A DNA stretch of 14,485 nt from JAJPXC01 sp964517875 (GCA_964517875.1 CAZFEU010000052.1:1-14485), one strand, 5' to 3'; positions 1 to 7,199 are shown, counted from the stretch's first letter. Numbers and translations are program-made. The notes: generated by a model not told the origin, from the letters alone.

Positions 1-2
1 CG

Positions 3-182
3 ATTGACAAGAAATATATGGAGAATCTGCGTAACAAAGCTGCACTATTCCGACACCTGACAAAGACCCGTAAAGGAATCGCCCTAACCATGATAACAAG
101 TTCCGGACTTGTGAAGAACTCCTATTCAATGAATGGTATTCATTCACAAATCACAGCCGATGATTTGTTCGCATATGCATAA
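3..182 (+). CDS. AAA-family ATPase, C-terminal fragment (5' end outside window)
   Basis: An open frame enters from the left edge and stops at TAA 180-182, leaving 59 residues. The tail reads like the C-terminus of the Bacteroidales ATPases usually annotated as AAA family ATPase or ATP-binding protein: a segment LRNKAALFRHLTKTRKGIAL, then a T-M-I-T-S-S-G-L stretch, and an ending around ITADDLFAYA. Those proteins carry an N-terminal P-loop ATPase and a C-terminal nuclease-like or DUF234-like region and are common, often poorly characterised accessory genes. No catalytic motif lies in the visible part, so the family call rests on resemblance of the tail alone. Base composition is AT-richer than the operons to the right. 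Confidence 0.55.
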   Translation: MDKKYMENLRNKAALFRHLTKTRKGIALTMITSSGLVKNSYSMNGIHSQITADDLFAYA

Positions 183-372
183 ATTATTGCTTTGTAAAGC
201 TAAGTTTTGAAGTTGCCAAAAGATATATAATTTGACAAGAGAATTCAATAAATATCCCAACCATTTATGCAAATAACACAATAATATGTTAACAATAAGA
301 AATAAATTATGACAATGTCGGAGATTTTTCTACTGAGCCCCGTTTCTCCCCCACTTTAACAAATCCCCCCCC

Positions 373-420
373 AAAAAAAAGAATGAGTAACGTAAGCCGA
401 AGCTTAGCAATTACTCATTC
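373..420 (-). terminator. Rho-independent terminator of the tRNA-Asp transcript
   Basis: Read on the minus strand, GAATGAGTAA (420-411) pairs perfectly with TTACTCATTC (390-381). Inside it TAAGC pairs with GCTTA around a TTCG loop closed by C-G, the very stable cUUCGg tetraloop. The stem is followed by eight T (380-373). It lies directly downstream of the minus-strand tRNA gene, so it is best read as its terminator. On the plus strand the same stem has no T-run. Confidence 0.85.
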
Positions 421-434
421 TCCTCTCTCTCCAG

Positions 435-508
435 CGGTGCGTACGGGACTCGAACCCGTGACCTCCTGCGTGACAGGCAGGCATTCTAACCTGCTGAACT
501 AACGCACC
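435..508 (-). tRNA. tRNA-Asp (anticodon GTC)
   Basis: The reverse complement folds as a complete cloverleaf of 74 nt including the discriminator base. Acceptor GGTGCGT (508-502) pairs with ACGCACC (442-436). The anticodon stem CCTGC/GCAGG encloses loop CTGTCAC with anticodon GTC. The T arm is ACGGG-TTCGAGT-CCCGT. The discriminator at 435 is G, the base expected for Asp tRNA. The CCA end is not encoded (the next bases on this strand are CTGG). The gene stands alone, with its own promoter at 551-581 and terminator at 373-420. Confidence 0.96.
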
Positions 509-550
509 ATTTAAGAGCGCTCCGCGGTTGTCTTAACCGTTTTGCGAGTG

Positions 551-581
551 CAAAGATAAGGCGCGTTTTTATTCTGTGCAA
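551..581 (-). promoter_or_regulatory. Bacteroidetes-type promoter of tRNA-Asp
   Basis: On the minus strand TTG (581-579) is followed after 20 bp by TATCTTTG (558-551), matching the TAnnTTTG -7 consensus. Transcription would start about 35 bases upstream of the mature tRNA 5' end. Confidence 0.7.
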
Positions 582-632
582 GTTTTTTGGCGTTTTTTTT
601 TCAAAAAATAATTCCAACAGAGCCTAAACACT

Positions 633-680
633 GCCCTGCAGGGCGTATACGTAAGCCCGGCGATGCGGAGCTTACCGCAT
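633..680. repeat. Cluster of small palindromes with two mutually exclusive hairpins
   Basis: In 48 bases there are a perfect palindrome GCCCTGCAGGGC (633-644), the overlapping palindrome CGTATACG (644-651), a stem GTAAGC (651-656)/GCTTAC (670-675), and a stem ATGCGG (663-668)/CCGCAT (675-680). The last two share position 675 and overlap in their loops, so only one can form at a time. The cluster lies between the GNAT stop and the tRNA promoter. It could be the 3' untranslated end of the GNAT transcript, but no T-run follows directly; the nearest (minus strand) is about 25-30 bases further on. Function unknown. Confidence 0.5.
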
Positions 681-705
681 AATGTGGTTGTCGTGGCTTT
701 GGGGA

Positions 706-1307
706 TTATTGTAAGCGAAGAAGGTCAAAATAATACATTCGAGTTCGAAGCTCACCATCCTTTATGTGATAGAATTCCTTTTCGTCCTCGACCCGCGGGA
801 ACAAAGGCTTAAATCCGTTACGCTCATAGTATTTCAGCGTATGTTCGGTATTCATAGCATCGACAAGGACATATCTACAACCGGTTTTATTATCGTCTGT
901 TACAAACCACTTCTTTATGAAGTCCATCATTTGAAATCCTATGCGATATTCTTTGCCTTGAAATTCTTTTGCCACAGCGATTCTGCCAATAAGCACAGCC
1001 GGATAGGTCCGCCCCTGTTTATTGTAGGCGATAGCCTTATGGAGATGCCTCTTGGGGTTATTCTGCATGTGTGAGGTCTGTATTCCGGCATTAGCAAGAG
1101 TCACAAAACCGACAACTGTAGTAACATCTTCTGTAAGTACCCAACAATACGTCTTACCCATCAAATCTTTTTCATAGGCAACGGTATCCTTGTAAAAAAC
1201 TCATCAAGGTCGGACTCACCACAAGTGAAAGGTTTGCAGTTTTCGAGCAGGCCTTGATTGACTTTTGCAAAATGACACTTTAAATCAATGGGGAATTTCA
1301 GCTCCAT
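706..1307 (-). pseudogene. GNAT-family N-acetyltransferase (TacT-like toxin?), interrupted by a -1 frameshift
   Basis: An ATG at 1307-1305 opens a frame encoding MELKFPIDLKCHFAKVNQGL and continues to DLDEFF. It then runs out of frame and stops at TGA 1163-1161. The expected continuation YKDTVAYEKDLMGKTYCW lies in the next frame and runs to the stop at 706. Adding one T to the T6 run (plus-strand A6 at 1194-1199) restores a 200-residue protein. The C-terminal 150 residues carry GNAT features: strands around VVGFVTLAN and LIGRIAVAKEF, the helix MMDFIKKWF, the block CRYVLVDAMN, and the helix LKYYERNGFK typical of the C-terminal GNAT core. The acetyl-CoA loop reads QGKEYRIG, not a canonical Q/RxxGxG/A. 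The N-terminal fragment's stop overlaps an ATG (TGATG), so the C-terminal part could in principle restart. Family relatives include TacT-type toxins that acetylate aminoacyl-tRNA; that role is inference here. Sequencing error or real decay are both possible. Confidence 0.8.
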
Positions 1308-1486
1308 TATTTCTTATCCCAAGGGAATTTTAATTCATGAAGTTGCTTTGCAATTTTCTTTACCCATGCTTCATCTTCCGAAGAAATTTGATGCCGCGGT
1401 AATTTCTCATTTTCCTCTGCTTCGCGTACAAAATCAGCGGCTAATTCGCCGGTAAGTATAGGGACTTGTTTTATGGGTGTTGCCAT
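1307..1486 (-). CDS. Small antitoxin-like protein preceding the GNAT gene
   Basis: A 59-residue ORF starts at ATG 1486-1484 and ends at TAA 1309-1307. Its last base is the first base of the GNAT start codon (TAATG), so the two are translationally coupled. The protein begins MATPIKQVPILTGELAADFV, continues with an acidic helix-like stretch (REAEENEKLP) and ends in a basic segment (VKKIAKQLHELKFPWDKK). I recognise no named family and see no clear ribbon-helix-helix. Its size, charge, position and 1-base overlap with a GNAT gene suggest the antitoxin or regulator of a two-gene toxin-antitoxin module; this is inference. It has its own promoter at 1508-1538. Codon use is AT-richer than the operon to the right, consistent with acquisition. 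Confidence 0.7.
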   Translation of the reverse strand: MATPIKQVPILTGELAADFVREAEENEKLPRHQISSEDEAWVKKIAKQLHELKFPWDKK

Positions 1487-1507
1487 AACTGTTTCAGTTT
1501 AAGAATA

Positions 1508-1538
1508 CAAAGTTACGTAATCATGACAAATAAAACAA
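1508..1538 (-). promoter_or_regulatory. Promoter of the antitoxin-like/GNAT module
   Basis: Minus-strand TTG (1538-1536), a 20-bp spacer, then TAACTTTG (1515-1508), a full TAnnTTTG match. The expected start is near 1501, giving a leader of about 15 bases before the ATG at 1486. Confidence 0.7.
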
Positions 1539-1596
1539 TAGTCAAGACGTTAATGTACAGAAAAATAATCCGTAAAATGACACCCCGGGTGCGTGA

Positions 1597-3108
1597 TTAT
1601 AGGTGCTTGAGGATGGATTCGATGACTGTGCGGTCATTGCTCAGGCGGGGCACTTTGCGCTGTCCGCCGAGCTTGCCGGTTGATGCGAGCCAGCGGTCGA
1701 ATGTGCCGGCGGGAGCCGGAATCACCTCAAGCGGGTCAAGGAATATGTTGCCTGAGCGTTTGGCCTGGTAGTCGGAATTTTCGGCTTGCAGTGCTTTGTC
1801 GAGCTCGTGGGCGAATTGTTTGAGATCGGCTGGCGGATTGGCAAATTCGATGATCCACTGGTGACGTCCGCGTGAGTGGTCGCCGGCGAATACTGGAGCA
1901 GCTGTGTAGTTGAGCGGTTGTGCGCCTGTGGCTTCGGAGGCCTTGATAAGTGCCCGGTCGGTATTGTACACCATCACTTCCTCTCCGAAGGCGTTGATGT
2001 AGTGGCGGGTGCGTCCGGCGATGGTGATTTTTAGAGGATTGACCGATTCGATGCGCACCGTATCGCCGATAGGGAAGCGCCACAGGCCGTTGGGGGCCGT
2101 GATGATGAGGGCGTAGACCTGTCCCTGCTCCACCTCCCATGCGGGGAGTGCCTGGGGGTATTCTTCGTCGGCCTGGTCGAGGGGGACAAACTCATAGAAC
2201 ACGCCGGCGTCGAGCAGCATGAGCATTGCCGGGTCGGTGGGGTCGTTCTGAATGGCGAAGAATCCTTCGGATGCGTTGTAGGTTTCGAGGTAGTGCATGC
2301 GCCGGGGGTCGGTGATGCGGCGGTATTGCTCGCGATATGGCCCGAAGGCGATGCCTCCGTGGAAGAATACCTCGAGGTTGGGCCATACGTCATGGATTGT
2401 GGTGGCTCCGGCACGCTCAATCACCCCCTTGAGCACGGTGAGAAACCATGATGGCACGCCGGAGATATTGGTGACATCCTGGTGAAGCGACGATTCGATG
2501 AGTGCCGGGAGCTTTCGTGTCCAGTCGGCCATCAGCGCCACTTGTTTTGAGGGTATGCGCACCAGATTGGCGGCGGGGTTGATATGGTCGATGAGATTGG
2601 CCGAAAGATCGCCCACACACACACCTTTGGGTATATCAAGCTCGTTGGCGAATGAGCCGCCAAGTATGAATGCCTTGCCGGCAAACAGTCGCGACTGCGG
2701 GTAGGCGTTGAGGTAGAATGACACCACGTCGGAGCCGCCGCGGTAGTGGTTGGTGGCGAATGAGTCGGGGGTGACGGGTATGTATTTGCTCTTGCCGTCG
2801 GAGGTGCCCGACGATTGGGCGAAGTTGGTGCATCGGCCGGGCCACAGTATTGACTTTTCCCCCCTTACCATGCGCATAATCAGTGGGCGCAGTGTGGGGT
2901 AGGGGGCTACTGGCACGTGGTGCGCGTAGTCGGTGTAGCTGCGTAGTGTGCTGAATGAGTGGTTGTGGCCATATAGTGTGTCGGCGCCGCGTCTTAGGAG
3001 CCAGTTGAGCTGACGTTGTTGAAGCCCCTTCACATCGCTGTAAGTGGCTGCTACCTGCTTGGCCCGGCGTGTGAAGTAGGGGCGTAATATGGGGGTGAAG
3101 TTGAGCAT
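1597..3108 (-). CDS. GH3 (auxin-responsive promoter) family adenylating enzyme
   Basis: This is a 503-residue protein of the GH3 branch of the acyl-adenylate-forming (ANL) superfamily. Plant members adenylate jasmonate or auxin and transfer the acyl group to an amino acid; bacterial substrates are mostly unknown. The full length and the order of motifs match the family. The ATP-binding loop SSGTSDGKSKYIP is at residues 99-111, the central YNASEGFF motif at 277-284, the GD pair of the adenylate site at 348-349, the hinge-like GRTRHYINAFGEE at 365-377, and a conserved basic C-terminal KLGGQRKVPRLSNDR at 479-493. No signal peptide or membrane segment is seen, so it is probably cytoplasmic. The ATG at 3108 lies only 3 bp after the stop of the upstream ABC exporter gene, so it is the last gene of the asnS-ABC-GH3 operon. 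A weak CACC/GGTG hairpin at 1581-1591 follows the stop, without a good T-run. Confidence 0.9.
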   Translation of the reverse strand: MLNFTPILRPYFTRRAKQVAATYSDVKGLQQRQLNWLLRRGADTLYGHNHSFSTLRSYTDYAHHVPVAPYPTLRPLIMRMVRGEKSILWPGRCTNFAQSSGTSDGKSKYIPVTPDSFATNHYRGGSDVVSFYLNAYPQSRLFAGKAFILGGSFANELDIPKGVCVGDLSANLIDHINPAANLVRIPSKQVALMADWTRKLPALIESSLHQDVTNISGVPSWFLTVLKGVIERAGATTIHDVWPNLEVFFHGGIAFGPYREQYRRITDPRRMHYLETYNASEGFFAIQNDPTDPAMLMLLDAGVFYEFVPLDQADEEYPQALPAWEVEQGQVYALIITAPNGLWRFPIGDTVRIESVNPLKITIAGRTRHYINAFGEEVMVYNTDRALIKASEATGAQPLNYTAAPVFAGDHSRGRHQWIIEFANPPADLKQFAHELDKALQAENSDYQAKRSGNIFLDPLEVIPAPAGTFDRWLASTGKLGGQRKVPRLSNDRTVIESILKHL

Positions 3109-3111
3109 CGG

Positions 3112-4944
3112 TTAAAACTTCTGCATATCCACAAGGTGCTTGTAGTACTGGTCGCGTGCCATGAGCTGGTCGTGGGTGCCGGCTTCGACTATGCGCCCCT
3201 CATGCATCACGCATATCATGTCGGCATTTTTGATGGTCGACAGGCGGTGGGCTATCACCAGTGTGGTGCGGTTTTCCATGAGCCGCTCCAGAGCTTCCTG
3301 TACGAGCTTCTCGCTCTCGGAGTCGAGAGCCGATGTGGCCTCGTCGAGGATGAGTATGGGAGGGTTCTTGAGTATTGCCCGGGCTATCGACACTCGTTGG
3401 CGCTGTCCGCCCGACAGCTTGCATCCGCGGTCGCCGATGTTGGTGTCATATCCTTGCTCGCTGGCTTCGATAAAATCGTGGGCATTGGCTATCTTGGCTG
3501 CCTCGATTACCTGCTCGCGTGTGGCTCCGTTGACACCGAAGGTGATATTGTTGAAGAATGTGTCGTTGAAGAGTATGGCCTCCTGGTTGACGTTGCCCAT
3601 CATGGCTCGCAGGTCGTGGACGCGCAACTGGCGTATGTCGACGCCGTCGATGGTGATGGAGCCCTGGAGCACGTCGTAGAAGCGTGGCAACAGGTCGGCC
3701 ATGGTTGATTTTCCAGAGCCCGACTGACCCACTAAGGCCACGGTAGAGCCGGCGGGGATGTCGAGGCTCACATTGTCGATCACCTTCACCGCCGGGTCGT
3801 AGCCAAATGTGACGTTGTTGTAGCGAATGTGCCCGGTGAAGGGTGTGATGGTGGTGGGTTGCTCGGGGTCGGTGATGGGATTGGTGGCCGATAGTATCTT
3901 GTCGACGCGCTGCATCGATGCGAGGCCCTTCTGGATGGAGTACATCGCTTTGGATAGCTCCTTGGCGGGGTTGATGATAGAATAGAATATCACCATGTAG
4001 TAGATGAACGATGCTGCGTTCATCGAGGAGCTGCCGCTGAGTATCAGCGAGCCGCCAAACCATAGCACTATGGCGATGGCGATGGTGCCGAGCAGCTCGC
4101 TCATGGGGTGGGCGAGCGACTGGCGGCGGGCGATGCGGTTGGAGGTCTTGTAGAATGCCTGGTTGTCGGCATGAAAGCGTGTTATCACCTTGGGCTCGGC
4201 GTTGAATGCCTTGATGATGCGTAGACCCCCGAGTGTCTCCTCGATGTCCGACATTAGTGTGCCCCATTGCTGCTGGCCATGGAGCGACTGGCGTTTTAGC
4301 CGCTTGCCCACGCGCCCCATCACCATGCCCGCTATGGGCAGGAGCACAAGCACGAATAGTGTGAGCTTCCACGATATGATTATCATCATGGTGAGACACA
4401 CGATTATCATCACGGGGTTCTTAAACAGCATGTCGAGCGATGCCATAATCGAGTTTTCGATCTCGGCCACGTCGCCGCTCATTCGTGCCATCACGTCGCC
4501 CTTGCGCTCGGCGGTGAAGAACGAGATTGGGAGCGACACTATCTTGTCGTAGACATAGTTGCGTATATCCCTGACGATGCCTGAGCGCATAGGGATGACG
4601 AAGTAGGAGCTGAGGTAGGTGACACCAGTCTTAAGCAGGGTCATAAACACCAGCACACCGGCCAGTAGCGCAAGGGTGGCCGATGGCCCCCAGTCGATGA
4701 TGCACTGCTGGCAGATGTAATAGAAGTTGTTGACAGCCACATCTTTAATCGAAGCGGAGCCCCATGGCATATAGCTGTAGGTAGCAGTCTCGCTAATCTC
4801 GAAGAGCATTTCCAGGATGGGGATAATCACAGCAAACGAGAATAGCGTGAGGAATGCCGCCAGGATGTTGAAGAAGATATTTAGGAAAAGATACTTCTTA
4901 TATGGCGGCACAAAGCGCCTGAGTATGGTGAAGAAGTCGCCCAA
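3112..4944 (-). CDS. ABC transporter, fused permease and ATPase (MsbA-type exporter half)
   Basis: A 610-residue half-transporter of the type-IV exporter fold (MsbA/MDR-like), expected to dimerise in the inner membrane and export a lipid, peptide or small molecule. Residues about 18-330 are the transmembrane domain, with hydrophobic segments near 19-45, 88-105, 178-210 and 285-325. Residues about 370-605 are the nucleotide-binding domain: Walker A GQSGSGKST (406-414), Q-loop NQEAILF (453-459), signature LSGGQRQR (510-517), Walker B ILILDEATSALD (530-541) and switch histidine in IAHRLS (565-570). All catalytic residues are intact. The start is TTG at 4944-4942, immediately after the asnS stop TGA (4947-4945) and in the same frame. 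No ATG occurs before residue 46, which is inside the membrane domain, and the sequence after the TTG matches the usual N-terminus. Substrate cannot be told from sequence. Tight spacing couples it to the downstream GH3 gene. Confidence 0.95.
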   Translation of the reverse strand: MGDFFTILRRFVPPYKKYLFLNIFFNILAAFLTLFSFAVIIPILEMLFEISETATYSYMPWGSASIKDVAVNNFYYICQQCIIDWGPSATLALLAGVLVFMTLLKTGVTYLSSYFVIPMRSGIVRDIRNYVYDKIVSLPISFFTAERKGDVMARMSGDVAEIENSIMASLDMLFKNPVMIIVCLTMMIIISWKLTLFVLVLLPIAGMVMGRVGKRLKRQSLHGQQQWGTLMSDIEETLGGLRIIKAFNAEPKVITRFHADNQAFYKTSNRIARRQSLAHPMSELLGTIAIAIVLWFGGSLILSGSSSMNAASFIYYMVIFYSIINPAKELSKAMYSIQKGLASMQRVDKILSATNPITDPEQPTTITPFTGHIRYNNVTFGYDPAVKVIDNVSLDIPAGSTVALVGQSGSGKSTMADLLPRFYDVLQGSITIDGVDIRQLRVHDLRAMMGNVNQEAILFNDTFFNNITFGVNGATREQVIEAAKIANAHDFIEASEQGYDTNIGDRGCKLSGGQRQRVSIARAILKNPPILILDEATSALDSESEKLVQEALERLMENRTTLVIAHRLSTIKNADMICVMHEGRIVEAGTHDQLMARDQYYKHLVDMQKF

Positions 4945-6348
4945 TCAGAACTCAGCGTTGTTGGGTGTGCGGGGGAATGGGATGACGTCGCGGATGTTGG
5001 TCATGCCGGTCACAAAGAGCACCAGGCGCTCGAAGCCGAGACCGAATCCCGAGTGTGGCACAGTGCCGAACCGGCGGGTGTCGAGATACCACCACATATC
5101 CTTCATGGGTATGTTGAGCTCCTCGATGCGCTTCATGAGCTTGTCATAGCTCTCCTCGCGCTCTGAGCCGCCTATGATTTCGCCGATGTTGGGGAAAAGC
5201 ACGTCCATGGCACGCACGGTCTTGCCGTCGTCGTTGAGCTTCATGTAGAATGCCTTGATATCCTTGGGGTAGTCGGTGAGTATCACCGGGCGTTTGAAGT
5301 GCTGCTCCACCAGGTAACGCTCATGCTCGCTCTGGAGGTCGATGCCCCACTCCACGGGAAACTCAAACTTCTTGCCCGATGCCTTGAGTATCTCCACTCC
5401 CTCGGTGTAGCTAAGGCGTACGAAGTCGTTGTTGATCACGAAGTTGAGACGCTCGATAAGGTCCTTATCGTAGTGTTCGGCAAGAAATTCGATGTCGTCG
5501 CGGCAGTTGTCGAGGGCGTAGCGGATACAGTATTTCACGAAGTCCTCGGCCAAATCCATATTGTCGGTAATGTCGTTGAATGCCACCTCGGGCTCCACCA
5601 TCCAGAACTCGGCAAGGTGGCGGGGGNNNNNNNNNNTGGAGTTTTCGGCACGGAATGTGGGTCCGAAAGTGTAGATGGCGCCTAAAGCCGTGGCGCCGAG
5701 CTCTCCCTCGAGCTGCCCCGACACAGTAAGTGCCGTGGACTTACCGAAGAAGTCGCATGAATAGTCGACAGCTCCATCCTCGGTGCGGGGGATGTTGTTG
5801 AGATCCATCGTTGTAACCTGGAACATGGCACCTGCACCCTCACAGTCGCTGGCAGTAATCAGCGGAGTGTTGAGATAGTAGAAGCCGCGCTCCTGGAAGA
5901 AGCGGTGAATAGCGTAGGCCAGGGCCGAGCGCACGCGTAGCACAGCGCCGAAGGTGTTGGTGCGGGGACGCAGGTGGGCTATCTCGCGCAGAAATTCAAG
6001 GGAGTGCCCTTTCTTCTGCAAGGGGTAGCTCTCCACGTCGGCAGCTCCATAGATTTCAAAGCTCTGGGCCTGAATTTCTACCGACTGCCCTTTGCCCATT
6101 GACTCTACCAGAATGCCCACAACGTGGAGCGACGAGCCGGTGGTGATGCCTTTAAGGTCATCCTCGGAAAATTTTGACAGGTCGAATACTATCTGTATGT
6201 TTTTGATTGTCGAGCCGTCGTTGAGAGCCACAAACTGTACGTGCTTGTTGCCGCGGCGGGTACGTACCCACCCCTTGACGCTCACCTCCTTGCCGGCCAT
6301 AGCGGGGGCGAAGAGGTCAACAATCCTTGTGCGCTTTAATTCTGACAT
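4945..6348 (-). CDS. asnS: Asparaginyl-tRNA synthetase (contains a 10-N assembly gap)
   Basis: Class IIb aminoacyl-tRNA synthetase that charges tRNA-Asn. Its 467 residues equal the usual bacterial length. Residues about 20-105 form the OB-fold anticodon-binding domain (VKGWVRTRRGNKHVQFVALN). The catalytic domain shows RPRTNTFGAVLRVRS near 127-141, motif 2 FRAENS (232-237) and motif 3 GFGLGFERLVLF (434-445). N bases at 5627-5636 fall just after FRAENS in the motif 2 loop. Relatives read ENSNTPRHLAEFW here, which needs 4 bases where the gap has 10, so the gap is an in-frame overestimate of two codons and not a real insertion. The ATG at 6348 is preceded by a leader of about 60 bases and a good promoter (6417-6448). 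It is the first gene of the asnS-ABC-GH3 operon, and its TGA stop abuts the next start codon. Confidence 0.97.
   Translation of the reverse strand: MSELKRTRIVDLFAPAMAGKEVSVKGWVRTRRGNKHVQFVALNDGSTIKNIQIVFDLSKFSEDDLKGITTGSSLHVVGILVESMGKGQSVEIQAQSFEIYGAADVESYPLQKKGHSLEFLREIAHLRPRTNTFGAVLRVRSALAYAIHRFFQERGFYYLNTPLITASDCEGAGAMFQVTTMDLNNIPRTEDGAVDYSCDFFGKSTALTVSGQLEGELGATALGAIYTFGPTFRAENSXXXXPRHLAEFWMVEPEVAFNDITDNMDLAEDFVKYCIRYALDNCRDDIEFLAEHYDKDLIERLNFVINNDFVRLSYTEGVEILKASGKKFEFPVEWGIDLQSEHERYLVEQHFKRPVILTDYPKDIKAFYMKLNDDGKTVRAMDVLFPNIGEIIGGSEREESYDKLMKRIEELNIPMKDMWWYLDTRRFGTVPHSGFGLGFERLVLFVTGMTNIRDVIPFPRTPNNAEF
5627..5636. other. Assembly gap (10 N)
   Basis: Ten undetermined bases inside asnS. 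From the flanking codons (minus strand TCC-A before, C-CCC-CGC after) and the family's ENSNTPRH motif, the true content is probably 4 bases. Confidence 0.95.
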
Positions 6349-6416
6349 AATTATGCTAAATTAGGTTGTAATCGGTTAGATAGATGGCCGCTGCGTCATG
6401 CCGGCGGCTTTGACCG

Positions 6417-6448
6417 CAAAGTTACAACAATTCCCCCAATCGCGCAAA
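6417..6448 (-). promoter_or_regulatory. Promoter of the asnS operon
   Basis: Minus-strand TTTG (6448-6445), a 20-bp spacer, then TAACTTTG (6424-6417), both boxes at consensus. The predicted start near 6410 leaves a leader of about 62 bases before the asnS ATG. I see no T-box or other known riboswitch in it. Confidence 0.8.
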
Positions 6449-6497
6449 TCGTCAATGAGGCGCCGAGGTGGAGTGGCGGGTGTGTCGGGCTTGTGTT

Positions 6498-7199
6498 TTA
6501 TTGGTTGTGTAGGGTTCTGTCGATGACCGGCTTTACGATGTTTTCCATCACGGTGTAGCCTGCGGCGTTGGGGTGCACGCCGTCGCCGCTGAAGGCGGGA
6601 TTCATGGTGCCGTCGGCACCGGCCTTCATGGCCGAGTGATAGTCGACGTATGGGATGTTGTGGGCATCGGCATAAGCCTTGATGCGCTCGTTGAGGGCGA
6701 TTACGCGCTGTGGAGCGTCGGTTACTGACTTGTTCCAGCCAAACTCGGTGACCGGAAGCACGGATGCCAATATTACCTTTATGCCGTTGGCCTGAGCCAG
6801 TTGCACCATCGACTCGATGTTGGCCATCGTACGGTCTATATCAAATGGGTGCGTATTTTCGGCACAATCGTTGGTTCCGCCGTTGATTACCACCAGCTCG
6901 GGCTTGAGGTTGATCACGTCCTGACGGAAGCGTACCAGAAACTGGTAGGTGGTCTGCCCGCTGATGCCGCGCCCAACATAGTTGTTAGCGCTGAAAAATT
7001 CGGGATGCTGCCCGGGCCAGAAATCGGTGATGGAATTTCCGATAAACACCACGCGGTGCTCCCCTTTGAGCGGTGCACCCAGCTCCTTATTGGCCTGTGC
7101 GTAGCGGTTTTGTCCGGCCCAGTCGCGGTTCTGTGCGCAAAGTGATGCCGAGCATACAAGCGCCGCTGCGATTATCGAACATATAATTGCCGTCTTCAT
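6498..7199 (-). CDS. Secreted SGNH/GDSL-family hydrolase (esterase/acetylhydrolase type)
   Basis: A 233-residue protein with an N-terminal signal peptide (MKTAIICSIIAAALVCSASL, probable cleavage after CA at residue 22). No proper lipobox precedes either cysteine (16 or 21), so it is probably periplasmic or secreted, not a lipoprotein. The SGNH blocks are complete: nucleophile serine in GNSIT (Ser56), the block II glycine in GRGISGQTT (about 77-84), the oxyanion asparagine in GGTND (Asn110), and the catalytic Asp/His pair in DGVHPN (Asp206, His209). The arrangement resembles PAF-acetylhydrolase-like and carbohydrate-esterase-like SGNH enzymes of Bacteroidales, which remove acetyl or acyl groups from glycans or lipids. 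The substrate is not determinable here. It has its own promoter and is divergent from the GH81 gene, suggesting but not proving a shared glycan target. Confidence 0.9.
   Translation of the reverse strand: MKTAIICSIIAAALVCSASLCAQNRDWAGQNRYAQANKELGAPLKGEHRVVFIGNSITDFWPGQHPEFFSANNYVGRGISGQTTYQFLVRFRQDVINLKPELVVINGGTNDCAENTHPFDIDRTMANIESMVQLAQANGIKVILASVLPVTEFGWNKSVTDAPQRVIALNERIKAYADAHNIPYVDYHSAMKAGADGTMNPAFSGDGVHPNAAGYTVMENIVKPVIDRTLHNQ

Noticed and set aside
185..205. GCTTT/AAAGC mini-hairpin after the ATPase stop as a terminator
   Set aside because: The loop would be only two bases and the following T-run only four bases; too weak to call.
309..359. 16-codon plus-strand ORF (MTMSEIFLLSPVSPPL) between the ATPase fragment and the tRNA
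   Set aside because: No promoter or ribosome site, and the length is expected by chance in AT-rich sequence.
3136..3708. 190-codon plus-strand frame antisense to the ABC ATPase domain
   Set aside because: It mirrors Walker and signature-motif codons; no family features, start context or promoter.
3446..4399. 317-codon open frame in another minus-strand frame within the ABC transporter
   Set aside because: It overlaps the conserved membrane and ATPase domains in a different frame and reads as His/Arg/Pro-rich nonsense.
7136..7154. Lipoprotein signal in the SGNH hydrolase (cysteines 16 and 21)
   Set aside because: The residues just before each cysteine (Val and Leu) do not fit a lipobox; an ordinary signal peptide fits better.
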